Positions 1 through 6,303 of a stretch of DNA of 9,787 nt are shown here, in pieces. The number at the start of each line of letters is the position of its first letter. Position 1 is the stretch's first letter. The translations under genes and the position numbers were made by a program. Under the pieces are notes generated by a model, which was not told the DNA's origin, made no database searches, and saw only the letters and a list, made by a program, of their open reading frames with translations. The stretch comes from Bacteroidales bacterium (GTDB lineage Bacteria > Bacteroidota > Bacteroidia > Bacteroidales > B39-G9). Where the stretch lies: NCBI GenBank assembly GCA_023145555.1, contig JAGLDO010000182.1, positions 1 to 9,787 of the forward strand, read 5' to 3'.

Positions 1-28
1 ATGACAGTAATTCCATTTAAGACACAAA

Positions 29-1216
29 TCATTCAACATAAAGCACTAATCCTTTAAGATATTCTCCTTCAGGATGATATATATTAACCGGATGATCGGC
101 AGGTTGTGTTAGCTGATGTAATATTTTAATTTTTCTTCCTGATATGGCGGCTGCTGAAAAAACTGCTTCTCTAAAATTTTTCTTACTAACAGCTTGAGAA
201 CAAGAGAAAGTGAATAATATTCCACCGGGACGAATTTGTTCAAACGCACGAGTGTTAATTTTTTTATAACCTTTCAAAGCATTGTTTAATGCTTTATTAT
301 GTTTTGCAAATGCAGGTGGATCAAGAATAATAAGGTCGTATTTATCTTTTATATCTTTTAAATAACTAAAAGCATCAACAGCAAAAGATTTATGTCTTGA
401 AGTATTGGTAAAATTTAAAGCAATGTTTTCGTCGGTAAGCTCAATAGCTTTATTTGAACTGTCAACAGAGTGAACCAATTTTGCATCGCCTTGCATTGCA
501 TATACTGAGAAACCTCCTGTATATCCAAATACATTTAATACACTCTTGTCTTTTGAATAGTATTCAAGCAGTTTTCGGTTTTCTCTTTGATCAATAAAGA
601 AACCTGTTTTCTGACCTTCTTCCCAATCAACTTTAAATTTATTGCCATATTCGCTTACAATATTTGTGCTGCTTTCTCCTAATAGATATTCGTTAGTTGG
701 ATTTATTTCCGATTTAAATGGAATTGTTGTTTCACTTTTATCATAAACAGCATTAAGTTTATCGCCAAATATGTTTTTTAAAGCTTTTGCAAAAGTTTGA
801 CGTTCAAAATACATCCCAATTGAATGAAATTGTGTAACAGCAGTTCCGTTATAAAAGTCAATTATTGCCCCCGGCATACCATCGCCTTCTCCATGAACTA
901 ATCTGAAAACATTTGTATCATCATTATCAACAAGACCAATTTTTTTCCTTAAATTATAAGCGTTGCGTATTTTATTTTCCCAAAATTCAGCGTTTATTTC
1001 TTCTTTTTCAAAAGAGAATATTCTCACAGTTATTGTTCCAATCTGATAATGTCCTAAGGCTAAAAATTCATTATGATTTGATACAACTTCAACAATATCG
1101 CCTTCTTTTACATTGCCATTAATTATTTTTATTGCTCCTGAAAAAATCCAAGGATGATATCTATTAATTGATTGTTCTTTACCTGATTTTAATATTACTT
1201 TTGAATAATTATTCAT
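29..1216 (-). CDS. rlmI: RlmI-like class I SAM-dependent 23S rRNA cytosine-C5 methyltransferase
   Basis: This 395-residue protein matches the RlmI/COG1092 family, whose E. coli member makes m5C1962 in 23S rRNA using S-adenosylmethionine. The N-terminus (about 3-75) looks like the PUA RNA-binding domain, including HPWIFSGAI at 21-29. A middle segment carries FRLVHGEGDGMPG (104-116) and GQKTGFFIDQREN (201-213), both typical of the family. The Rossmann methyltransferase part has the SAM-binding motif NVFGYTGGF (228-236), the catalytic-loop motif DPPAF (299-303) and FSCSQ (337-341), where Cys339 is the likely catalytic cysteine. The C-terminus ends with the family-like HPVNIYHPEGEYLKG (375-389). 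Its length is normal and it is complete, with a TGA stop. It starts 14 bp after the exonuclease stop and is the third gene of that operon. The family is secure; the exact target nucleotide is inferred from E. coli. Confidence 0.93.
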   Translation of the reverse strand: MNNYSKVILKSGKEQSINRYHPWIFSGAIKIINGNVKEGDIVEVVSNHNEFLALGHYQIGTITVRIFSFEKEEINAEFWENKIRNAYNLRKKIGLVDNDDTNVFRLVHGEGDGMPGAIIDFYNGTAVTQFHSIGMYFERQTFAKALKNIFGDKLNAVYDKSETTIPFKSEINPTNEYLLGESSTNIVSEYGNKFKVDWEEGQKTGFFIDQRENRKLLEYYSKDKSVLNVFGYTGGFSVYAMQGDAKLVHSVDSSNKAIELTDENIALNFTNTSRHKSFAVDAFSYLKDIKDKYDLIILDPPAFAKHNKALNNALKGYKKINTRAFEQIRPGGILFTFSCSQAVSKKNFREAVFSAAAISGRKIKILHQLTQPADHPVNIYHPEGEYLKGLVLYVE

Positions 1217-1230
1217 TGTGATGGTTTTGT

Positions 1231-1818
1231 TTAAGCTGATTTTGTTTTTAATTCTTCATAAATTTTATAGCAAATCCATGCATCAGTTGCAGCATAATTA
1301 AGTTGTGGTTGCGTTAATGTTTCGTTTTCCCAATTCGACAATTGCTGTGCTTTTGAAATACGACACTTTAAAACAATAGCGGCTAATTTTTTCATGCCAT
1401 TATTCTCAATATTAAATTGCTTTACGAATTTTTGTAAACCGATAAATGAGTTTGCCTCAAACTCATTTAATTTTTGTAGAATTTTTATGTCATCTCTTAT
1501 TGCAATGCCTATTTTAAAAGTTTTTTCATCAGATAAAATTTTTTTAAGAGAATCCGGCAATCCAATTTTATTTAATCTAAACAAATAAGCTTTTTTATTT
1601 GAAGATAATTGAAGGAGAGCAACTTTGTTTGTTCTTCCTTTTTTAAAAGCAGGTCGTGTTTCTGTATCAAAACCTAATATTCTTTCTTTTTTTAAATCAG
1701 GAAGTATTGCTTCTAATTTTACGTGGTTGTCAATTACAATTATTTCTCCATTAAATTTTGTTAAAGGCAATACATTAATTTCTTCTTTTGTTATAGTGCT
1801 TTGGTAAGAGTTATTCAT
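1231..1818 (-). CDS. 3'-5' exonuclease of the DEDDy (WRN exonuclease/RNase D-like) family
   Basis: This 195-residue protein is a single DnaQ-fold exonuclease domain. The three exonuclease motifs are visible: Exo I FDTETRP with Asp51 and Glu53, Exo II around GIAIRDDIK with Asp109/Asp110, and Exo III YAATDAW with Tyr175 and Asp179, which makes it a DEDDy enzyme. These acidic residues hold two metal ions that hydrolyse nucleic acid from the 3' end. There is no HRDC domain as in RNase D, and the length fits the stand-alone WRN-exonuclease-like proteins common in Bacteroidota. The substrate (DNA or RNA) cannot be read from sequence. The ATG lies inside the end of the DUF5063 gene (8-bp overlap, with ATGAATAA shared), which suggests translational coupling. 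The enzyme sits in the same cytoplasmic nucleic-acid operon as the rRNA methyltransferase. Confidence 0.9.
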   Translation of the reverse strand: MNNSYQSTITKEEINVLPLTKFNGEIIVIDNHVKLEAILPDLKKERILGFDTETRPAFKKGRTNKVALLQLSSNKKAYLFRLNKIGLPDSLKKILSDEKTFKIGIAIRDDIKILQKLNEFEANSFIGLQKFVKQFNIENNGMKKLAAIVLKCRISKAQQLSNWENETLTQPQLNYAATDAWICYKIYEELKTKSA

Positions 1819-2422
1819 CGTTGTCTAAATTCTCAAATTGTTGTGATATATTCCAAGTGTTTTCGTCTTCAGTGTTGTCTTTAGTTACTTCTGCATTTAG
1901 TTTTTTATCGCCATAAACAATATGATGAATAGGTCTTAAAATATTTACTAAACGCTGACCCCAATATTTTTTAAAATTGAGTTTGCATTCATAAATTGCA
2001 TCGTTCATCATTTCTATTGAGCCAATGTTATATAAACTAACAAAGTCTTTTAAGTCTTGGTAAATGTCGGCAATATTTTCTGAAATGCTTACTAAAGTTG
2101 AGTTTTCTTCTTCTCCCATTAATGGATCGTAAACTTCTTTAAAAGAATCAAACTCGTTTAGTATTAACTTTGTGTTGTTGTTTATTAATTCCCATTCTTC
2201 GAGACTAACAACTTTTTCGCTTCCCTCGGTGTTTATTTCCTTTAGTTCAGGTAATAACGATGCTTTTAAATATAATAATGGTAATAATTTTTGAATTTTA
2301 GCAAAAAAAATTTCTTGACTTACTTCATAGCTTTTTTCAATAAAAGAGCAATATTCATTAGCCACCGTTGTAAATTCAAGTACATTTTTTGAATAAACAA
2401 TATCCTCAATTTTCTCTTCCAT
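1811..2422 (-). CDS. DUF5063 domain-containing protein of unknown function
   Basis: With the start I prefer (MEEKIEDIVY) the protein has 203 residues and resembles DUF5063 proteins, which in Bacteroidota often lie just before a 3'-5' exonuclease gene. It is acidic, probably mostly helical and soluble, with no signal peptide, membrane segment or metal motif that I can recognise. Recognisable stretches are VANEYCSFIEKS near the start, LLPLLYLKASLLPEL in the first third and KKYWGQRLVNILRPIHHI near the end; the last 30 residues look disordered and acidic. An ATG 36 bp upstream (2458) would add MLLLLQKNITNL, but that extension lies across a near-ideal promoter (2444-2451), so I reject it. The stop overlaps the exonuclease start. 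The function is unknown; its position suggests a link to the exonuclease or to RNA metabolism. Confidence 0.85.
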   Translation of the reverse strand: MEEKIEDIVYSKNVLEFTTVANEYCSFIEKSYEVSQEIFFAKIQKLLPLLYLKASLLPELKEINTEGSEKVVSLEEWELINNNTKLILNEFDSFKEVYDPLMGEEENSTLVSISENIADIYQDLKDFVSLYNIGSIEMMNDAIYECKLNFKKYWGQRLVNILRPIHHIVYGDKKLNAEVTKDNTEDENTWNISQQFENLDNDE

Positions 2423-2443
2423 AAGATTTGTAATGTTTTTTTG

Positions 2444-2451
2444 CAAAAGTA
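2444..2451 (-). promoter_or_regulatory. Predicted -7 box of a Bacteroidota-type promoter for the DUF5063 operon
   Basis: Read on the minus strand this is TACTTTTG, a full match to the Bacteroidota -7 consensus TAnnTTTG. It ends 21 bp before the ATG at 2422, which leaves a short leader. I see no convincing -33 TTTG at the usual spacing; the nearest TTTG (2484-2487) is too far upstream. The box supports the 2422 start over the one at 2458 and suggests that the three-gene operon can be transcribed separately from recQ. Confidence 0.5.
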
Positions 2452-2464
2452 ATAACAATTAGTT

Positions 2465-2494
2465 AATAAGGAAATAAAAATCACAAACCTTATT
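2465..2494 (-). terminator. Weak hairpin between recQ and the DUF5063 operon
   Basis: AATAAGG (2465-2471) and CCTTATT (2488-2494) form a 7-bp inverted repeat around a 16-nt loop. It lies downstream of recQ and upstream of the next promoter, so it could end recQ transcription. The stem is short, the loop is long and no clean U-tract follows, so this is only a possibility. Confidence 0.2.
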
Positions 2495-2512
2495 TAGGCA
2501 TTAACAATCATC

Positions 2513-2555
2513 AACTTTCAACTTTATGAACTTTCAACTTTATGAACTTTCAACT
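2513..2555. repeat. 16-bp tandem repeat, about 2.7 copies
   Basis: The unit AACTTTCAACTTTATG occurs exactly at 2513-2528 and 2529-2544, followed by a partial copy (first 11 bases) at 2545-2555. Within each unit the heptamer CAACTTT/GAACTTT-like motif is itself repeated. The array lies just downstream of the recQ stop and contains no gene. It looks like a slippage-prone microrepeat and not a CRISPR array, since there are no spacers. Confidence 0.9.
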
Positions 2556-2567
2556 ATAGACTTTTCT

Positions 2568-4472
2568 CTAATCCCAAGTTAATTTGTTATCGTTAGTATA
2601 TTTTATCTTGTCGTTATCGAGGAGCCATTGAACAACTTTGAGAGTTTTGTCTTCTTTTTTAATTGAAATATTGTCAACTAAAAAGGAGACCGTAGCATTT
2701 TGATCTTTTAAAATTCTTTTTATATCTTCTAAAATTAAATCAAATTCATATTTACTTAAATTAAGCTCGTTACGTTTTTGGCAAACATCACATTTCCCAC
2801 AACGGTAAGCGTTTTTTTCGCCAAAATAATTTAATAGTAATTGACTTCGACATTTGTTGTCACTATCTGCATAGTTTAGTATAGATTCTATTCTTTGAGT
2901 AAATCTTTTTTTTCTATCAGAATAGTTTTTTTTCGAGATAAATAAAGCTTTTTCTTCTAAACGTTGTTCGGTGTATATAATTAAAGGTGTCTTTTTTCGA
3001 GGAATATATCTTATAACTTTATTATTGTTAAGCCCCTGTAAATATTTTCTGATTGTATCAATATCTGTATTCGATTTTTTTGCCAAAACTTTTTCGTTAA
3101 TTGCTGCATAATTATTAAAAACACCAGTATAAGAACGAAGCAAAAGTTTTATAAAACTGTCATAACTTGCATTTGCAACCTGGAATTTATATAAATCATT
3201 TTTGTTATATAAAAAATGAATTTTTGACGGATTATCTAATTCTTCAGTAAGTTGAATATAGCCTTCTCTTTCAAGTATTTTTAAACTGTTATATGCAATT
3301 AAAATATTGAATTTATAAGTAGAAGAAAAATCGATTAGATTAAAATCGAGAACCAAATCTTTTCCTGAACCAATAGCTATCTGGAAATAGTTCCCCAAGG
3401 CATTATAAACTTGAGTAATTTTTTTAATGTCAGGAAACGACCTGTCAATTCTTTGATTAAGTTTTATTTTGTCTAGATTATGATAAAGAATTACCGAATA
3501 AGCCTTTTTACCATCTCGTCCTGCTCGTCCTGCTTCCTGAAAATAAGCTTCAATAGAGTCGGGTAAATCAAGATGAACAACAATTCTGACATCAGATTTA
3601 TCAATTCCCATACCAAAAGCATTTGTTGAAACAATAACCCTGTTTCTGCCCGATTTCCATTCGTGTTGTTTTCGTTCTCGGGTTTCGTTACTTAAGCCTG
3701 CATGATAGTAGTCTGCTGAAATCTTATTCTTTTTTAAAAATAAAGATATGTCCCTTGTCTTTTTCCTGCTTCTTACATAAACAATACCTGTTCCATTAAT
3801 ACTGTTAAGAATTTTTAAAAGATATTTTTGTTTATCTTCAACTTTCCTTACAATATATATTAAGTTTTTTCTCTCAAAGCTTTTTTGTAAGACGTTCTTT
3901 TCTTTAAAGCATAGCTTTTCTTGAATATCTTCAACAACTTCGGGAGTGGCTGTGGCAGTTACTGCTAAAACAGGTGTTTCGGGAATCAGAGTTCTTATTT
4001 CTGAAATTTTTAAGTATGAAGGACGAAAATCATATCCCCATTGGGAAATGCAGTGAGCTTCGTCAATAGCCAATAAATTGACCTTCATGTTTTGAAGTCG
4101 GGTTTTAAATAACTCAGTACCTAATCGCTCAGGTGATAAGTATAAAAATTTGGTGTCGCCATAAATACAGTTTTCAAGAGCAATATCAATTTCATTTTTA
4201 GTCATCCCCGAAAAAATAGCTACTGCTTTAATATCTCTTTCTTTCAAATTTTCAACTTGGTCTTTCATTAAAGCAATTAAAGGAGTTACAACAATGCATA
4301 ATCCTTCCTCGGCAAGTGCAGGAACTTGAAATGTAATTGATTTTCCACCTCCTGTTGGCATTAAGGCTAAAGTATCTTTTCCTTGTCCAATCGATTTTAT
4401 AATATCATCTTGTAAAGGACGAAAATTAGGATAACCCCAATATTTAGTTAATATTTTTTGATATTTATCCAA
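2568..4472 (-). CDS. recQ: RecQ family ATP-dependent 3'-5' DNA helicase
   Basis: This 634-residue superfamily 2 helicase unwinds DNA during recombination and repair. Visible motifs are motif 0 YWGYPNFRPLQ (11-21), Walker A MPTGGGKS (38-45), DEAH (137-140) followed by the RecQ aromatic loop CISQWGYDFRPSY (141-153), TATAT (172-176), STNAFGMGID (282-291) and QEAGRAGRDG (312-321). Zinc ligands are Cys541, Cys558, Cys561 and Cys564, with the same spacing as in E. coli RecQ. The zinc module lies about 160 residues later than in E. coli: a region of about 340-515, winged-helix-like in parts, sits between the helicase core and the zinc site. No HRDC domain is evident at the C-terminus. The start codon is TTG (4470-4472), directly preceded in frame by TAA. 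The first residues (MDKYQKILTKYWGY) match what family members start with, and the next Met (residue 39) would remove motif 0. It is transcribed divergently from guaB. Confidence 0.95.
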   Translation of the reverse strand: MDKYQKILTKYWGYPNFRPLQDDIIKSIGQGKDTLALMPTGGGKSITFQVPALAEEGLCIVVTPLIALMKDQVENLKERDIKAVAIFSGMTKNEIDIALENCIYGDTKFLYLSPERLGTELFKTRLQNMKVNLLAIDEAHCISQWGYDFRPSYLKISEIRTLIPETPVLAVTATATPEVVEDIQEKLCFKEKNVLQKSFERKNLIYIVRKVEDKQKYLLKILNSINGTGIVYVRSRKKTRDISLFLKKNKISADYYHAGLSNETRERKQHEWKSGRNRVIVSTNAFGMGIDKSDVRIVVHLDLPDSIEAYFQEAGRAGRDGKKAYSVILYHNLDKIKLNQRIDRSFPDIKKITQVYNALGNYFQIAIGSGKDLVLDFNLIDFSSTYKFNILIAYNSLKILEREGYIQLTEELDNPSKIHFLYNKNDLYKFQVANASYDSFIKLLLRSYTGVFNNYAAINEKVLAKKSNTDIDTIRKYLQGLNNNKVIRYIPRKKTPLIIYTEQRLEEKALFISKKNYSDRKKRFTQRIESILNYADSDNKCRSQLLLNYFGEKNAYRCGKCDVCQKRNELNLSKYEFDLILEDIKRILKDQNATVSFLVDNISIKKEDKTLKVVQWLLDNDKIKYTNDNKLTWD

Positions 4473-4668
4473 TTAAAAAATTTATGTGTAAATATAGAAT
4501 ATAAATTTATAACAAAATAAAGAAATCAACAATTCATAAACAAGAATTTTTTAACCTTTATATTAGTTGAATTTAATAAAACTAAGTGTATAAAAAAAAT
4601 AAAAAAACCCCTTAATCGTATACTATTTTTTTGTAATTTGCCACAAATTTAATTTGAAAAAATATAAT
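4473..4668. promoter_or_regulatory. Divergent recQ-guaB intergenic promoter region
   Basis: This AT-rich stretch has no gene and must carry the promoters for both neighbours. For recQ, minus-strand candidates are TATATTTA (4489-4496), one base off TAnnTTTG, with TTTG at 4513-4516 (16-nt spacer), and an alternative TATTTTG further upstream. For guaB, TAATTTG (4634-4640) resembles a -7 box with one base missing from the spacer. None is a full match, so exact promoters are uncertain. I see no riboswitch or terminator. Confidence 0.4.
4635..4656. promoter_or_regulatory. Nested inverted repeat just upstream of guaB, possible operator
   Basis: AATTTG (4635-4640), CAAATT (4644-4649) and AATTTG (4651-4656) alternate in orientation. 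The first two form a palindrome around CCA, and the last two form one around a single T. The set overlaps the likely -7 region and ends 12 bp before the ATG, where a repressor or alternative leader hairpins could act. AT-rich composition makes chance palindromes likely, so this is a weak call. Confidence 0.25.
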
Positions 4669-6141
4669 ATGTCTTTTGTAACAGATAAAATTCAGTATGA
4701 AGGTTTAACCTTTGATGACGTGTCACTAATACCCGCTTATTCAGAGGTTTTGCCAAGAAATGTTGATATTTCAACATCATTTACAAGAAATATTAAATTA
4801 AAAACTCCAATAGTATCTGCTGCAATGGATACTGTTACGGAATCTAATCTGGCAATTTCAATTGCTAGAGAAGGAGGAATCGGAGTTATTCATAAAAATA
4901 TGAGCATCCAAAACCAAGCGCATCAAGTAAAAATTGTTAAACGTGCTGAAAATGGTATGATAATAAATCCAATTACCATGAAAGAGGATGGTAATATTGG
5001 TGATGCTTTAAAAATAATGAAAGAATTTAAGATTGGAGGAATTCCTGTTGTCGATGAAGCAAATATTCTTATTGGAATTGTTACAAACAGGGATTTGCGT
5101 TTTGAGCATGATTTGCAACGTCCTGTTAAAGAAATTATGACTTCTGAAAATCTTGTTACAACTTCGCAAGAAACAGATTTAGAAAAAGCAGAAGATATTC
5201 TTCATGAATATAAAATTGAAAAATTACCTGTAGTTGATGAGAATAACAAATTAGTAGGATTGTTAACATATAAAGACATTACTAAAGCAAAAGATCGTCC
5301 TAATGCATGTAAAGACAATAAAGGCAGGTTGAGAGTGGCTGCTGCGGTTGGAGTAACTTCTGATACTTTGCAACGCATTGAAGCCTTAATTAATGCCGAT
5401 GTTGATGCAATAGTTATTGATACTGCTCACGGACATTCAAAGGGCGTTATTGAGATTTTGAAGACAGCAAAAGCAAAATTTCCCGGTGTTGAATATGTTG
5501 TTGGTAATGTTGGAACTCCTCAGGCTGCTCTTGCATTAGTTGAAGCCGGTGCTGATGCAGTAAAAGTTGGAATTGGCCCTGGTTCAATTTGCACTACTCG
5601 TGTAATTGCCGGTGTTGGGGTTCCTCAATTAACTGCAGTTTATAATGTTGCAAAAGCATTAAAAGGTACAGGTGTATCTGTTATTGCAGATGGGGGATTA
5701 CGTTATTCTGGTGATATTGTTAAAGCAATTGCTGCCGGAGCTGATACTGTTATGGCAGGATCATTATTCGCCGGTGTTGAAGAATCGCCCGGAGAAACAA
5801 TTATTTATCAAGGAAGAAAATTTAAAACTTATCGTGGTATGGGCTCAATTGAAGCTATGCAAAAAGGTTCAAAAGACAGGTATTTCCAAGACTATGAAGA
5901 CGATATAAAAAAACTTGTTCCGGAAGGCATAGCCGCCAGAGTTCCTTATAAAGGAAATTTGTCGGAAATTGTTTATCAATTAATTGGAGGATTAAGAGCC
6001 GGAATGGGATATTGTGGTGCTGCTAATATTCAAGAATTAAAAAAAGCAAAATTTGTGAAGGTTTCTCCATCAGGTATTATTGAAAGTCATCCTCACGATG
6101 TTACAATAACAAGAGAAGCTCCGAATTATAGTAGTATTTAA
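4669..6141 (+). CDS. guaB: IMP dehydrogenase
   Basis: This 490-residue enzyme oxidises IMP to XMP with NAD+, the committed step of guanine nucleotide synthesis, in the cytoplasm. The catalytic TIM barrel begins with GLTFDDVSLIPAYSEVLPR (12-30) and SAAMDTVTES (50-59). A pair of CBS domains (about 95-205) is inserted as usual, with IPVVDE and LPVVDE marking the two halves. Next come VIDTAHGHS (249-257), the NAD/IMP region VGNVGTP (278-284), the catalytic-cysteine loop GPGSICTTR (303-311, Cys308), the phosphate-binding IADGGLRYSGD (339-349), and the flap with PEGIAARVPYKG (418-429). The length is normal. I chose ATG at 4669 because MSFVTDKIQYEGL fits family N-termini; an in-frame TTG at 4654 would add only five lysine/asparagine-rich residues. 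It is followed by a 162-bp gap, so it may be its own transcript or the head of the PPIase operon. Confidence 0.98.
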   Translation: MSFVTDKIQYEGLTFDDVSLIPAYSEVLPRNVDISTSFTRNIKLKTPIVSAAMDTVTESNLAISIAREGGIGVIHKNMSIQNQAHQVKIVKRAENGMIINPITMKEDGNIGDALKIMKEFKIGGIPVVDEANILIGIVTNRDLRFEHDLQRPVKEIMTSENLVTTSQETDLEKAEDILHEYKIEKLPVVDENNKLVGLLTYKDITKAKDRPNACKDNKGRLRVAAAVGVTSDTLQRIEALINADVDAIVIDTAHGHSKGVIEILKTAKAKFPGVEYVVGNVGTPQAALALVEAGADAVKVGIGPGSICTTRVIAGVGVPQLTAVYNVAKALKGTGVSVIADGGLRYSGDIVKAIAAGADTVMAGSLFAGVEESPGETIIYQGRKFKTYRGMGSIEAMQKGSKDRYFQDYEDDIKKLVPEGIAARVPYKGNLSEIVYQLIGGLRAGMGYCGAANIQELKKAKFVKVSPSGIIESHPHDVTITREAPNYSSI

Positions 6142-6181
6142 AATTAGTTTTTGCATAATAAAATTTATTTTCAATCGTTAC

Positions 6182-6228
6182 TTTTTAATGTCCATTCTTA
6201 TAAATAAAATAATAATTGACATTAAAAA
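6182..6228. repeat. Long imperfect hairpin downstream of guaB
   Basis: A 20-base left arm (6182-6201) pairs with 6209-6228 around a 7-nt loop, with 18 matches and two C-T mismatches. The outer 11 bp (TTTTTAATGTC / GACATTAAAAA) are perfect. It starts 40 bp after the guaB stop, so it could reduce read-through or stabilise the mRNA 3' end. The arms begin with T and end with A on both strands, so no U-tract follows the stem, and it is not a canonical intrinsic terminator. Confidence 0.7.
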
Positions 6229-6238
6229 ACTAAATTAA

Positions 6239-6269
6239 AACCTTGAGTCACACATCTGTGTAAAAGGTT
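6239..6269 (+). repeat. Second, smaller hairpin upstream of the PPIase operon
   Basis: AACCTT (6239-6244) pairs with AAGGTT (6264-6269), and inside it ACAC (6250-6253) pairs with GTGT (6258-6261) around a 4-nt loop, with an asymmetric internal bulge. It is the only relatively GC-rich spot in this gap and lies 34 bp before the next start codon, so it could be in the operon's leader. No U-tract follows. Confidence 0.4.
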
Positions 6270-6303
6270 AAACAAATAAATTAATCAGAAAAAAATATAT
6301 ATA

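Noticed and set aside
913..1122. Plus-strand open frame opposite the methyltransferase gene
   Set aside because: It lies wholly antisense to a well-supported gene, its product looks like an AT-rich antisense translation, and it has no promoter or recognisable domain. The same applies to plus-strand frames at 1394-1588 and 1625-1807.
2423..2458. Longer DUF5063 protein starting at ATG 2458
   Set aside because: The added residues (MLLLLQKNITNL) lie across a full-match TAnnTTTG promoter box, and the protein beginning at 2422 looks more like the family start.
2513..2555. CRISPR array
   Set aside because: Copies are directly adjacent with no spacers, the unit is only 16 bp, and no cas gene is nearby.
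4654..4668. Longer GuaB starting at TTG 4654
   Set aside because: IMP dehydrogenases of this group start with the MSFVTDKI-like sequence at the ATG 4669; the extension is short, low-complexity and overlaps the inverted repeat.
5672..5908. Alternative-frame open frame inside guaB
   Set aside because: It is contained in the highly conserved guaB coding sequence in another frame and resembles no protein family.
6182..6228. Canonical intrinsic terminator for guaB
   Set aside because: No U-tract follows the stem on either strand; listed as a hairpin of unknown role instead.
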